25,597 nucleotides of DNA from Treponema sp. (GCA_016297415.1 JAEDGQ010000021.1:1-25597), one strand, 5' to 3'. Numbered from the stretch's first letter, positions 7,316 to 18,100 are shown. A program made the numbers and translations. Notes: generated by a model from the sequence alone, not told the origin.

Positions 7316-8605
7316 TCACACACCAAGAAGTTTACGAGCTTCAATGTAATCTGCAATACCCTGAGCTACTTTTTTTGCTTCTTTCATTGCAAGAACTACA
7401 GTCGCTGGTTTATGTACAACATCACCGCCGGCAAATACACCCTTCTTAGTTGTCATACCGTATGGTTTCTGCTGTGTAATAACATAACCAGATTCATCAG
7501 CATCGATTCCCTGTGTTGAAGCAATTACGCGACCTGCAGGTTTTGAACCAACTGCCATAAGAACTTTGTTACAAGGAATTACTTTTTCTCCTTCTGGAGT
7601 TGTAACTTTAAGGCCTGTAACTTTTCCGTTTTCACCAATTACTTCCAGAGGTGCGTGTTCCCATGCAAATTCTACACCGTCTTTTACACAACCATCATAT
7701 TCAGCACGAGCCGCTTTCATAAATTCGATTGTCTTGCGGTATGCACATGTAACTTTTTTAGCCTTAAGCATTACAGCTGTACGGCAGGCATCCATAGCAA
7801 CATTGCCGGCACCGATTACTACTACTTCATCGCCTTCTTCCACTGGAACTTCTTCAATTCCAACATTGCCGTCCCGGTAAAGACGATTCATGCGAAGAAG
7901 ATAACTTGACTGAATAACACCTTTAAGGTCTTCTCCAGGAATACCAAGTCCCTTAGCAATAGCTGTACCTGTACCAATAAATACAGCATCAAAACCTTCT
8001 TCAAACATTTTGTCGATTGTAATATCTTTACCAACCATTGTGTTACATACAAATGTTACACCAAGGGCTTCAATATTTTTTGTTTCCCGGCGAACGATTT
8101 CTTTTGGAAGACGGAAATCTGGAATACCATAAAGGAGTACACCACCTGGTTCACCTTCGTTTTCGTAAACTACAACGTTAAAACCTTTACGTGCAAGATC
8201 ACCAGCAACTGTTAGACCGGCAGGACCTGAACCGATAACAGCAACTTTGCCCTGTGTTTTTGGAACAAGTTTTTCACTTGAAAGCTGGTTTTCAGAGTAG
8301 AAATCAGCAATAAAGCGTTCAATACGACCGATTTTAATACCCTTGCCAGTCTTTGCCAGTACACAGTGTCCTTCACACTGGTTTTCATGTGGACATACAC
8401 GACCACAAATAGCAGGAAGATTGCTCTTCTGGGAAATAATTCTATATGCTTCGCCCATATTGCCCTGAGAAAGAGCCTGGTTGAACTGTGGAATATCATT
8501 TTCAATTGGACAGCCGGTTTTACACAAAGGCTTTGGACATTTTAAGCAGCGTCTGGCTTCCAGAACTGCTTCTGCAACTGTGTAACCTGGGATTTCTTCT
8601 TCCAT
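7316..8605 (-). CDS. gltD: NADPH-dependent glutamate synthase small subunit-like flavoprotein
   Basis: 429 residues. The N-terminal Fe-S domain holds two Cys clusters, C20/C23/C28/C32 and C67/C71/C77/C81, as in the GltD / NfnB / dihydropyrimidine dehydrogenase N-domain. A first Rossmann site GSGPAGLTVAGDLA (125-138) binds FAD. A second, VVVIGAGNVAMD (261-272), binds NAD(P)H. The C-terminal FAD motif is GVFAGGDVVHKPATVVLAM. Such proteins pass electrons from NADPH to a partner. GltD partners GltB to make glutamate, and NfnB partners NfnA. Neither partner is adjacent, so the true reaction is open; single-subunit 'GltA-type' forms also exist. The start at 8605 has GAGGTAC eight bases upstream and its own promoter at 8648-8676. 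Confidence 0.9.
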   Translation of the reverse strand: MEEEIPGYTVAEAVLEARRCLKCPKPLCKTGCPIENDIPQFNQALSQGNMGEAYRIISQKSNLPAICGRVCPHENQCEGHCVLAKTGKGIKIGRIERFIADFYSENQLSSEKLVPKTQGKVAVIGSGPAGLTVAGDLARKGFNVVVYENEGEPGGVLLYGIPDFRLPKEIVRRETKNIEALGVTFVCNTMVGKDITIDKMFEEGFDAVFIGTGTAIAKGLGIPGEDLKGVIQSSYLLRMNRLYRDGNVGIEEVPVEEGDEVVVIGAGNVAMDACRTAVMLKAKKVTCAYRKTIEFMKAARAEYDGCVKDGVEFAWEHAPLEVIGENGKVTGLKVTTPEGEKVIPCNKVLMAVGSKPAGRVIASTQGIDADESGYVITQQKPYGMTTKKGVFAGGDVVHKPATVVLAMKEAKKVAQGIADYIEARKLLGV

Positions 8606-8647
8606 GATAATAAGTACCTCATCAGATTATATTTAAAATACTAATTA

Positions 8648-8676
8648 ATTATACCTTCAAACACATATAAAATCAA
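8648..8676 (-). promoter_or_regulatory. Sigma-70 type promoter for the gltD-cheW-degT-nadK-recN block
   Basis: On the minus strand, TTGATT (8671-8676) and a perfect TATAAT (8648-8653) are separated by exactly 17 bases. The start of transcription would fall near 8641, leaving a leader of about 35 bases before the ATG at 8605. The -35 box lies 2 bp from the comF stop codon, as expected for an internal promoter in a compact gene run. This is the best -35/-10 pair I found in the window. Confidence 0.8.
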
Positions 8677-8678
8677 AT

Positions 8679-9473
8679 CTAATCTACTATAAATAAAGTA
8701 ACACAAAAAACCTTCTTAACACCTGCTGATTTTAAGGCCTGACAGCAGGCTTCCAGAGTACTTCCTGTAGTAAAAACATCATCTACAAGAATAACTTTTT
8801 CTGGAGGAGCAGCCATAAATTCCCTTATATATTTTTCTTTTTTCAAATGATAGGCCGATACACTTTGCTCCAAACGCTGATTTCTGGAAAGTTTTTTCTG
8901 CTGTCGTTTTGAAACCCGATAAAGCACCTTCAAAACCGGCACTTCATAAAGTTTTTGTAAGTAATAACAAAGTTCATCAATCTGATCCCACCCTTTTTTT
9001 CTTATTTTTCCTGCTCTTGGAGGTACAGGGACAACAGCTAAAGAATTGTTTTTTTGATTTTCCGGTAATTTTTTGTAAAATCTGTAAAAAGCAGATGCAA
9101 ATACAGGAGACAGAGTTCTCTGATCTTCAATTTTCCACTGAAACAAAAGGTTTTTTCGCCATAATCTGTAAGAAAATAACGGAAAAGAAGCATCTGAACT
9201 TTTCAAAACAGGAGAGGTTCTACAGCTGGAACACAACTGGATTTCACTGACAAGAGGTTTCCCGCAATTAATACACCTGTCAGAATTATCCATTTCAAGC
9301 AGAAGTTTTTCCAGACAAGATTCACAGAGGGGAATTACACCGCTGCTTTTCCCACAGCACAGACACTCTTCTCCGCCAAAAATAAAAACCTGCACTGAAC
9401 GAGCAAAACAGAGGATTTTGAAAAAGAATCTGAAAATCTTAGTTCTGAAAAACCCAGAATGCTTTTTTTCCAT
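8679..9473 (-). CDS. comF: ComF family protein (zinc-ribbon plus phosphoribosyltransferase)
   Basis: 264 residues. Two N-terminal CxxC pairs form one zinc ribbon (CLCCGK at about 37-42 with CESC at about 50), and a second set follows (CINCGK and CSSC). The C-terminal type I phosphoribosyltransferase domain contains the PRPP loop VILVDDVFTTGST (about 228-240). ComF/GntX proteins are linked to DNA uptake and to handling of DNA transport intermediates; the reaction is not settled. Family length (about 220-260) fits. It lies 52 bp after mutS. No convincing Shine-Dalgarno precedes the ATG at 9473, so the start is the least certain part. No other competence genes are in the window. Confidence 0.93.
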   Translation of the reverse strand: MEKKHSGFFRTKIFRFFFKILCFARSVQVFIFGGEECLCCGKSSGVIPLCESCLEKLLLEMDNSDRCINCGKPLVSEIQLCSSCRTSPVLKSSDASFPLFSYRLWRKNLLFQWKIEDQRTLSPVFASAFYRFYKKLPENQKNNSLAVVPVPPRAGKIRKKGWDQIDELCYYLQKLYEVPVLKVLYRVSKRQQKKLSRNQRLEQSVSAYHLKKEKYIREFMAAPPEKVILVDDVFTTGSTLEACCQALKSAGVKKVFCVTLFIVD

Positions 9474-9525
9474 TACATATTAGTTATTTACACTAAATGA
9501 GAAAAAATACACAAAAATTCAAAAA

Positions 9526-12192
9526 CTATCTTCCAGAAAGAGTAGATTTCCAGCGGGAAATTAACTGTAAAGCCTGCATTGGTGTCATATTTTCAGGATC
9601 CTGTGACAGAATTTCATCAAGAACCAGCTCTTCATCAGAAAATAATCCGGGAGCAGTTGCACTGAAAGGAGATTTTTTTTCATCTGAAGTCGTTTTAGTT
9701 GAAATTTCATCACTGACAAGAGGTCGTTCACCGGCAGTCTGCTGAATATGCTGTAATATTTCTGAAGCACGGGAAATAACTGATTCCGGAACACCAGCCA
9801 GTTTTGCAACATGAAGACCATACGAGTTTTCACTTGCCCCTTCCATAATTTTTCTAAGAAAAACTATACTTCCAGATTTGTCACTTACAGCCATACATAA
9901 AAGTTTCATGGCATTGTGATTAAGTCTGGTAAGTTCGTGGTAATGTGTAGCAAAAAGAGTTTTACATTTTATTGTATTTAAGAGATATTCGCTGATTGCC
10001 CAGGCAATTGAAAGCCCGTCTTCAGTAGAAGTTCCACGACCAACTTCATCCATAATTACAAGGGATTTTTCTGTTGCTGAACGAAGAATATTTGCTGTTT
10101 CTGTCATTTCAACAAGGAATGTTGATTCACCTCTGGCAAGATTATCACTTGCACCTACACGACAGAAAATTCTATCTACAACACCAATATGAGCCTTTTC
10201 AGCAGGAACAAAACTTCCGGTCTGTGCAAGAAGTGCAATGAGAGCATTCTGCCTCAAATATGTACTTTTTCCGGCCATATTAGGACCTGTAATCAAGGCA
10301 AAAGAAGTACTGCAGTTTTCATTAAAATCAGCAGGCGAAGAAATTGTAATGTCATTAGGTACAAATTCACCCTCCGGTAAATGAAGTTCAACTACGGGAT
10401 GACGTCCATTTACAACTTCAAATGCTGAAGAATCATCTACCAGAGGTCTGGTCCAATTATGAAGAATAGAGGCATAGGCAAGACTTGAAGTAACATCTGT
10501 GTATGCAATTTCACGGGAAGTCTGAAGCAGATATGGTACATGTTTTGCAATCTGAGCTCTGATTTCTACAAAAAGGTCTCTTTCAAGCTGAATGATTCTT
10601 GTACCAGCCTCATTCAATTGGTGTTCAAGTTCCTGAAGTCTTTCAGTTGTATAACGCTCTGCATTAACAAGAGAACGGCGCATAATAAAATGGGCGGGAA
10701 CCTGATCCAGTTTGCCTTTGGTAATTTCAATATAATAACCTGCATTATTATTATTTTTGATTCGAAGATTTGTAATGCCGGTCTTCTGCTTTTCTTCTTC
10801 AGCATATTCTTCAAGAATTTTATTGAAGTTATTCTGAACATCACGCCAGTGATCAAGTTCACCTGACCAGCCGTCTTTTATAAGTCGACCTTCTGTTAAA
10901 GATGTTGCAGGATCTTCCAGAATTGCAGATTCAATTAATTCAGAAATCTGTTTAGCAATATCTGTGGAAGTTGCTGAGAAACCATAGTTTTCAATTAAAG
11001 TGCGGACATTTAACCAGCCGTTAAGACTTGCTTTTAAAGCCTGAAGATCTTTTGCATGGGCTCTTTCCATGGCAATTCGACCGGCAAGACGCTCAATATC
11101 AAGAACTGTATCTAAAGACTGATGTACTGCTTCAAGAAGTCTTCTGTTATTTACAAACAGTTCAACATGGTCCTGTCTGGAAGCAATTTTCCTGCTGTCA
11201 GTCAGAGGATAATTGAGCCAGCTGACCATAAGACGTTTACCCATGGCAGTTTTGGTATGAGCAACACATTCCAGAAGAGAATAAAGATAACTTCCATCAC
11301 GAATATTAGCTGTAATTTCAAGATTTCTTCTGGAAGAATCATCCATTACAACATACTCACAGTCTTTATAAATCTTAATTCCGCTGACATGAGGAGCATT
11401 TGTTGAAGCCGTTCTTAAAAGGTAATCAAGAAGAAACCCTGCAGAACCAACTTCTGGAGAATCTTCTGTAAGCTGGAAAGAACGAAGATTTGCTGTATTA
11501 AACTGTCTTAAAAGTCGTTTATATGAAAGTTCGTTATCAAAATTCCAGTCCGGATAATAGGAAACTGCAATTTCTGGATTTTGCTCAAGCACTTCCTGCA
11601 CAACTCTGTAAGATCTGAAACTTTCCGGAAAAAGAATTTCCCGGGGATTTGAACGGCCGATTTCTTTTGAAAGATTTTCAGCCATATCTTTTTCGTTCCA
11701 GCTTGTAGCCAGAAAATCAGCAGTTGTAACATCAATGTATGCAAATCCAACCTGCCCTTTTCTGATTGAAGCACAGGCAAGAAAGTTGTTTGCACCTCCA
11801 TCAAGGTATTCACTTTCTACAGCAGTTCCAGGAGTAATGATTTCAATTACCTTTCTTTCTGTAAGGCCTTTTCCTTTTGCAATTTCTCCAACCTGTTCAC
11901 AAATTGCAATTTTTTTTCCAAGGCGAAGAAGACGGGCAATATAAATTTTTGCAGCGTGGAAAGGAATCCCGCACATAGGCTGGGTTCCCCGATGAGTTAA
12001 TGTAAGGTTTAAGAGTCTGCTTACTTCAACAGCATCCTCATTAAACATTTCGTAAAAATCACCAAGACGAAAAAATAACACCTCATCACGATGTTCATCC
12101 TTAATGGACTGATACTGAATCATAAGAGGTGTTGCTTCTGTATTTTCTGAGCGGGATTGAACAGTTCCTGCTACGACCTTATCTTTGGCCAT
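9526..12192 (-). CDS. mutS: DNA mismatch repair protein MutS
   Basis: 888 residues, normal for MutS1 (about 850-900). MutS recognises mismatches and small loops and then recruits MutL. The N-terminal mismatch-reading motif FYEMF (F46, E48) is intact. The connector and clamp domains span about 130-570. The ATPase has Walker A GPNMAGKST (about 636-644), Walker B VIMDEVGRGTST (about 712-723) and FATHYHEL. The C-terminus TPMQALQLISRWK is the usual MutS tail. The start follows the ompH stop by 6 bp with a weak ribosome-binding site. Coupling to the envelope genes is unusual functionally, but I recall the same bamA-skp-mutS order from Treponema pallidum, so it is likely an inherited spirochaete arrangement. 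Confidence 0.98.
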   Translation of the reverse strand: MAKDKVVAGTVQSRSENTEATPLMIQYQSIKDEHRDEVLFFRLGDFYEMFNEDAVEVSRLLNLTLTHRGTQPMCGIPFHAAKIYIARLLRLGKKIAICEQVGEIAKGKGLTERKVIEIITPGTAVESEYLDGGANNFLACASIRKGQVGFAYIDVTTADFLATSWNEKDMAENLSKEIGRSNPREILFPESFRSYRVVQEVLEQNPEIAVSYYPDWNFDNELSYKRLLRQFNTANLRSFQLTEDSPEVGSAGFLLDYLLRTASTNAPHVSGIKIYKDCEYVVMDDSSRRNLEITANIRDGSYLYSLLECVAHTKTAMGKRLMVSWLNYPLTDSRKIASRQDHVELFVNNRRLLEAVHQSLDTVLDIERLAGRIAMERAHAKDLQALKASLNGWLNVRTLIENYGFSATSTDIAKQISELIESAILEDPATSLTEGRLIKDGWSGELDHWRDVQNNFNKILEEYAEEEKQKTGITNLRIKNNNNAGYYIEITKGKLDQVPAHFIMRRSLVNAERYTTERLQELEHQLNEAGTRIIQLERDLFVEIRAQIAKHVPYLLQTSREIAYTDVTSSLAYASILHNWTRPLVDDSSAFEVVNGRHPVVELHLPEGEFVPNDITISSPADFNENCSTSFALITGPNMAGKSTYLRQNALIALLAQTGSFVPAEKAHIGVVDRIFCRVGASDNLARGESTFLVEMTETANILRSATEKSLVIMDEVGRGTSTEDGLSIAWAISEYLLNTIKCKTLFATHYHELTRLNHNAMKLLCMAVSDKSGSIVFLRKIMEGASENSYGLHVAKLAGVPESVISRASEILQHIQQTAGERPLVSDEISTKTTSDEKKSPFSATAPGLFSDEELVLDEILSQDPENMTPMQALQLISRWKSTLSGR

Positions 12193-12198
12193 AAAAGA

Positions 12199-12714
12199 TT
12201 AAAGTCCCAGCTCAGCAATAACAAGTTCAGTTACATCAACAGAAGGGCTGTACCAGAGAACGGCATTAGCCTGCTGAAGACTAAGAATAAGGGAGTAACC
12301 TTCATTTTCAGCAACTTTTGCAAGTACGTTGTAAAGTTTTTTATAGAAAGCATCAGAATTCTGAAGAGTCTTTTTGAGGGATTCAAGTTCTACATTCTTG
12401 GCATTTGTATATTCTGTAAGAATATCTGTCTTCTTTGTAATTTCAGCATCAAGCTTTTTTACAAGAGTATCATTGTTATTTTTGCGTGCTTCAACTTTCT
12501 GATTTTTAAGGTTCTGAATTTCTTCTGTACGCTTATTGATTTCATTCTGAAATTCTGCTTTTTTAGATTCAAAATTGCGTACTGGAGCTGAATTACGGAA
12601 ATAAGCATTATAAACACGAGATGTATCTACAACACCAAAACGTGTAATCTGCTGAGAAAAAGCACCTGCACAACCAATTAAAGCAACTGCTAAAATCAAA
12701 ACGAACTTTTTCAT
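12199..12714 (-). CDS. skp: OmpH/Skp family periplasmic chaperone
   Basis: 171 residues, close to Skp's about 160. Skp holds unfolded outer-membrane proteins in the periplasm on their way to BamA. The signal peptide is residues 1-20 (MKKFVLILAVALIGCAGAFS). The mature protein starts with a strand (FGVVDTSRVYNAY, typical OmpH), then a long charged coiled-coil region (about 45-125), then a return strand (VTELVIAELGL). The signal contains L12-I13-G14-C15, a good lipobox, so lipidation is possible. The open frame reaches an ATG at 12732 that overlaps the bamA stop as TAATG. The internal ATG at 12714 is preferred because it gives a standard signal peptide and has GGGG seven bases upstream. Placement between bamA and mutS supports the role. 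Confidence 0.9.
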   Translation of the reverse strand: MKKFVLILAVALIGCAGAFSQQITRFGVVDTSRVYNAYFRNSAPVRNFESKKAEFQNEINKRTEEIQNLKNQKVEARKNNNDTLVKKLDAEITKKTDILTEYTNAKNVELESLKKTLQNSDAFYKKLYNVLAKVAENEGYSLILSLQQANAVLWYSPSVDVTELVIAELGL

Positions 12715-12731
12715 TATAAAACCCCGGTTCA

Positions 12732-15170
12732 TTATTTATTAGTAATATTGAATGAAAGAACAAACTTCCAGTTTTTATCCCATTTTACATTGTAGTTGTC
12801 GTCAACTCTGAATGTATTTGCAAACAGAAGTCTTAACGGGAACTGAGGAATAGAGAAACGGATTCCAGGACCTGTACTGAAATAGAAGTCTGAAATTGAA
12901 AGGTCGTTAAACAATTCATAAGGAGAATTTTTAATAACAGCAGCATCTCCGAACCAGTCAAGGGAAAGAATTCCTGGAACTACAGGCATACGAAGTTCTG
13001 CTGTGTTACTCCACATTGCTTCACCACGATATTTGCCATTGTAAATGGTAGTCCATCCGCGGCCATTAAACATACCGTCAATGTAAAGTTTACTTGAATT
13101 ACCGATTCCTGAATCTGGAGTTGTTACAAGAAGACTTAAGCCAGTATATCCCATAAGAACCATTTTCCAGTTCCATTTTTCAGTAATCGGAAGGTTCCAG
13201 AGGGTAAAGTATTTTTCAAGTTTTGTATCAGAACGAAGGAAGTATTCTGATTCCCAAGGTGTAAGACCAAACCATGTAAGACGTTCACTGGCAAACCATC
13301 CTGATGAAGGGTCATAGTTAATATCCCGGTCGTCGATAGAAGCTGATGCCCACAGAGAGTTCTGCCATCCCCAGGTATTTGCGTATTCTGCAATTGTTGA
13401 ATCTGCAGGAACATAAATATCTGCATCGTACTGATTGTTTACAAGACTGCCGTTAATACCGGCACTGCATGAAATAATAGCCCAGACAGGTGTCCAGCGG
13501 CGTCCCATAGAGAAACCAAGACTCCATACCCACTGTTCATAATCCATGTAAAAATCATCATCATTAATATTTCCGTCCCCGTCAATTGCAAGACGAAGAC
13601 AGCTGTTGCTTGAATGAGAGAAACTTGTACTGATACTTGTGCTGATTGGCATACCCCACAGCCAGTTTTCTCCATAACTCAACGAAATAGACTGTTCATC
13701 AGTAGAAACTGTAGAACTTGCACTTAAAGATTTTCCAGTACCACGAAGGTTTGAATCCTGCCATTTTAAGAAAAGTGCAAATGGAAGATCATCAGGATCT
13801 GAAACACCTGAGAAAGTAACACCAAATTCAATTGAAGTTGTGGACTGTTCATCAACGGAGAAAACAAGATTTACAAGATTTTCTTCCGAACCTGGAATTA
13901 TATCTGGAACAACTGCACTGAAGTACTGAAGGTTATAAAGATTACGAAGACCTGTAGTTACTTTTGCTTTTGAGAAAATATCACCGGCTTCGATTGGAAT
14001 TTCACGACGGATTACTTCTTCCTGAGTACGGGAATTTCCTTTAATCAAAACGCTTTCAACATGACTTCTTACAGATTCCTTAATAATAAAATCGTACGAA
14101 ATTACTTTGTTATCGCTGTCTTTATGAGGAATTGGCTGGAAACCGTTTGTTGTATAACCATTTTCGTAATACAAATCAGCAACAGCCATAAGAGATTCAT
14201 TATATTTAGTCTGATTGAATACAGCACCTGTCTTAAGTTTAATGAGGGAATTAAGTTTTTCATCAGGGAAAATAATATTGCCCTTAAACTTAACTCCACC
14301 GAATGTGTACTGAGAGCCTTCCTGCACTACGAAAGTTACAGTAAGTTCATCACGGTTCTTTTTGTAATTTGGAACTACATTCTTTGTTACATCAATAACT
14401 TCAGCATCGATGTAACCGATGTTGTAATAATAAGAAAGAATTGCAACTTTATCAGCTTCAAGTTCTGATTCCTGAAAAGCTCCTTTGTTAATAAGTCCAG
14501 CTTCTTTAAGCTGAATTTTTCCTTTTAATGTTCTTGAAGAAACAACTTTATTTCCACGGAATTCAATATTTGTTACAACAGTTGAACGGCCTTCATTAAT
14601 CTTGAAATTAATTTCAACACCTTTTTCAGCTTCTATTTTTTGACTTGTTACCTGAACGTTTGTAAAACCTTTTGAAAGATAAAGGTCACGAAGGGCACGT
14701 TCATCAAGGAGAACTTTGCTTTCAACAAAAATATCTTTTTCTTTTAATGAAATAGCATCTTTAAGTTCTGCAGTACGAACCTGTCTGTTTCCGGAAAAAG
14801 TAATTCTCTTAACTGAAGGACGTTCTACAACTGTGAATACGATTTCTACTGTATTTTTTTTAGGATCACCAGGAAGAGCCTCAGGAGAAATATCTTCAAA
14901 AAGATCCAGGGAATCAAGTCTGTCCAGAAGTTCACTAAAAACTTCATCGGAAAACTTTTTTCCTATGAAACTGCCGGTTACACCTTCAATTTCTTTTGTA
15001 TCAACATTTTTTAGATTTTTGAATTTAACGTTACGGATTAATTTTCCATAATACCAGCCGTCATCTGACTGTTCAGAAGCTGTAGAATTCTGAGCAAATG
15101 TAAGGGATGGTGTAAAAAAAGCTACTGCCGCACAAAGAACACAAGCAACACGCAGACGATTAAAGGACAT
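12732..15170 (-). CDS. bamA: Outer-membrane protein assembly factor BamA
   Basis: 812 residues, usual for BamA (about 800). It folds and inserts beta-barrel proteins into the outer membrane. A signal peptide ends around residue 26 (SLTFA|QN). Periplasmic POTRA repeats occupy about 35-420 (for example FSGNRQVRTAELKD, FRGNKVVSSRTLKG, FKGNIIFPDEKLN, IKGNSRTQEEVIRR). The C-terminal 16-strand barrel follows. The family loop-6 motif VRGF/Y appears as NGRGW (R704-W706). The protein ends FVLSFNITNK, so the last residue is Lys rather than the usual aromatic. The start has AGGAG six bases upstream, 12 bp after the tamB stop. tamB, bamA and skp form one envelope-assembly operon. Confidence 0.96.
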   Translation of the reverse strand: MSFNRLRVACVLCAAVAFFTPSLTFAQNSTASEQSDDGWYYGKLIRNVKFKNLKNVDTKEIEGVTGSFIGKKFSDEVFSELLDRLDSLDLFEDISPEALPGDPKKNTVEIVFTVVERPSVKRITFSGNRQVRTAELKDAISLKEKDIFVESKVLLDERALRDLYLSKGFTNVQVTSQKIEAEKGVEINFKINEGRSTVVTNIEFRGNKVVSSRTLKGKIQLKEAGLINKGAFQESELEADKVAILSYYYNIGYIDAEVIDVTKNVVPNYKKNRDELTVTFVVQEGSQYTFGGVKFKGNIIFPDEKLNSLIKLKTGAVFNQTKYNESLMAVADLYYENGYTTNGFQPIPHKDSDNKVISYDFIIKESVRSHVESVLIKGNSRTQEEVIRREIPIEAGDIFSKAKVTTGLRNLYNLQYFSAVVPDIIPGSEENLVNLVFSVDEQSTTSIEFGVTFSGVSDPDDLPFALFLKWQDSNLRGTGKSLSASSTVSTDEQSISLSYGENWLWGMPISTSISTSFSHSSNSCLRLAIDGDGNINDDDFYMDYEQWVWSLGFSMGRRWTPVWAIISCSAGINGSLVNNQYDADIYVPADSTIAEYANTWGWQNSLWASASIDDRDINYDPSSGWFASERLTWFGLTPWESEYFLRSDTKLEKYFTLWNLPITEKWNWKMVLMGYTGLSLLVTTPDSGIGNSSKLYIDGMFNGRGWTTIYNGKYRGEAMWSNTAELRMPVVPGILSLDWFGDAAVIKNSPYELFNDLSISDFYFSTGPGIRFSIPQFPLRLLFANTFRVDDNYNVKWDKNWKFVLSFNITNK

Positions 15171-15182
15171 ATATTCTCCTGT

Positions 15183-18100
15183 CTAAAATGAATGTTTCCA
15201 AGATAATGTAATAGATGGTGAAGTAGTCCAGAAACTTTTCTTAAGTGCTTCCAGGTCTGGAGCTACACCAAGTCGAATATTTACATATGGAGATTCCATT
15301 TCAAGACCAAATTCCGGCTGGAATACAAGTCCGTTGGAATTTTTATCTCCTGCCTTCGTATCATCATAATTCCAATGCATTAAGGCATCGACATACATTG
15401 CACTACCAAAGTACTTACCTACATAAACAGCTGAATTGTCAAAATAGTTACCAAAACCAGGCTGTCTGTTTGCAGATTTTTCCATACCCTGTTTTACTGC
15501 ATTTTGGAGAACATTGGTTCGTATAGAAAATATATCAAAATTAAATACTTCACGCAACGCATTCTCAACCTGACGCATTACTGTAGCCTGAACAATATAG
15601 TCACCACCTGCCACAGCAAGAGAAGCTGCATTTTCAGAATCCGCAGTAATAACCTGACCAAGAAGTTCCACAATCTCTTTCTCTGATTTTGCAGGACTGG
15701 CAGAAAGACGAGGATTAAACTGACTTAATGTCTGGCCTGTTGCACTGAGAATAATAGTTACCTGGTTATTGTTAACATCACGTTCCCTTGTTTCGGCTCT
15801 TACTGTAATGCGGGGATCAAAACGGTCCTGTGTTTCATTAAACACCATCCGTCCTTCTTTCATATAGAAGTTTCTGTTCAACCACACAACTTCTCCACCA
15901 CGAAGGTTTACTTCACCTTTAGCCCCTACACCACCAGTTCTTGTATCAATAAACAGTTCCATTGCAGAACCAGGAACAATCAGACCTCTAAGAAGAGGAT
16001 TCAAAAGAATCTGAACCTTGTTGTGAATCTGAATATTCAGGTCAACGATAAAATCCATGTCATCGGAATTTTCTTCATCATCATCGGAACCAACAATATC
16101 GTTTGTCTGGATTTCAATTGCACCTTTATTACCGAAAATGTCTCCGGTTATTGTAACAGAATCAGGAATCAGATGAATCAGCATATCAAAGCCGGCGTTT
16201 CCTTTATAACGGATAAATGGGAATGTCATATCCATAGGAATATATACATCTTTATCTGTAAGAATGTCACAATCAAGGAAATCAATTCCCCATCTGTCAA
16301 ATTCAATATTCAAACCTACAGAAACAGGGTTTTTATCAAGGAGAAATTTTGTAGGTTTAACCTGGAAATTTTTCTGACCTGCTGTGGCAAAAACTTTTTC
16401 TGTACGGAAAGTTTTTTTGGACAAAAATGGCACAGTAAATTCAGGCTTAATAACCTGAACTGCACCTGTAAATTCAGGGTCTGTTGTAAGTCCTGAAATT
16501 CTAAGTGCCCCGTTTAAAGTTCCCTGAGTAAAATTAACATAAGGAATACTAATAGTCTGACAGAATTTTCTTAAATCAGCGTTAATGTTTTTTATCTGAA
16601 TGTCAAGCTGATTGTTGATTACAGAACCTTTTAAATCAAACTTCAAAGGAGAATCAACACCAGAAGAAGCTTCGAAACTTGAACCGTGAATAGAAGCCCT
16701 GATTCCTTTTCCACCAGCAGAAACAACGTTAATAAGACTGTCATTTTTTGTAACAACAAAATCCAGTTTTTCGTTTCCAGGGAAGAAAGTACCAGACATT
16801 TTGTCAGATTTAATCTGGGCCATAAGATTACTGAAACTATTGTTACCTGGTGTCAAAGACATAAGATTAACCTGCAGCGGTACATTGAAAGTTAATTCAC
16901 ACAGTTCACCAGAAACTTTTGCAGTAAGGGAGCCGGTACATTCTTCCGGCTTAAAACCACCAGTAATGTTTTCTACATTGAGGAAAGCCCATTTTATCTG
17001 AGAATCAGTAACACTAAGACCTCTGTCATCATAAACAAAATTTCCAAAAGCAGTTAATGGAAAACCCGCAGCGTTGATTGAAGATTTATTAAGCTTCAGG
17101 TTTACAAGAGGATTTTTAACTGTACCTGTAGCTGAAAAATCTGCGTTAATTACATTATCTTTATTTTGTTCTGTAAGGAAATGACCGGAACAGAAATTTT
17201 TAAGTGTACCCTGGGCAGAAATATAAAAATCATTCATCAGATTTTCTACACTTAAAGGAAGCAGCTGAGGATTTTGAATACTAGCGTTAAGGTCCACCCT
17301 TTCGCTGGAAATAAGGCTCTTTAATTTTACATCAACAAGAAGGGAATCCAGAGTTCCGTCAGTAAGTCCCCAGATCAGGCTACCTTTTCCGTCAAGAGCT
17401 GAAGCAACATCAAAATATCCGATTTTGCTGAATACAAATCCGTATTTATTTCCGGAACCTGAAAACACAAAATGAGGCTTAAATGCAATTTTTCCGGAAG
17501 GTTCTTCTACATCGAAATTGGAAACTTCAATTTCAAAATCATCAGCAGATTTGTAATACATTGTTGAAGCAACAGAAGCGGTAAAAATATTTTCTCCTGC
17601 TTTAACAGGAAGTGAAGTAAAATCTACAGATCCCTGAATCTTGTCTTCAAAATTGAAAGCAGCGTTAAAATCATAATCTCCGGATACAAGAAGGAACTTA
17701 TTTGAATAAGAGCCGGAGAAAGTATATGGCAGAGTATTTGCAACAACATCTAAAAAGAAGTTGAAATCTGTAAAGCTTCCGTTGAAGTCAATTCCACCGG
17801 TTGCATGGGCAGTATTATCATTAAACTGAAGTTCCATATTGCTCAGGTTTATTGTCTGATTTGAGCCGTCAATCGAAAGCATAAGGAGCTGACGCTGATT
17901 TTCAGTACTGGCAACAAGGAAGAATGGGGAATTGAATGAATATGTTTCAAAATCAGTAGTAAAGTAAATTTCATCTGTAAGGATAAAATCTTCAAAAGTC
18001 TTAAAACTTTTTTTATCTGAATCTTTTAATCCGTCTTTCGAAAAAAACAGAACTGTCTGCATAAGGCTGTCGACGAAAATATTTGAAATCGAAGCAGAAG

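Noticed and set aside
7566..7909. Two overlapping plus-strand open frames inside the gltD-like gene
   Set aside because: Shadows of a gene with intact cofactor motifs; no ribosome-binding sites.
12157..12591. Plus-strand open frame of 144 codons, rich in Phe, Lys and Cys
   Set aside because: It is the complement of the skp coiled-coil and the mutS start; its odd composition follows from antisense to Lys/Glu codons.
14061..14468. Plus-strand open frame of 135 codons
   Set aside because: Antisense to the bamA POTRA region, without start signals or a recognisable domain.
16023..16496. Plus-strand open frame of 157 codons
   Set aside because: It lies wholly antisense to tamB, which has strong family features over the same bases.
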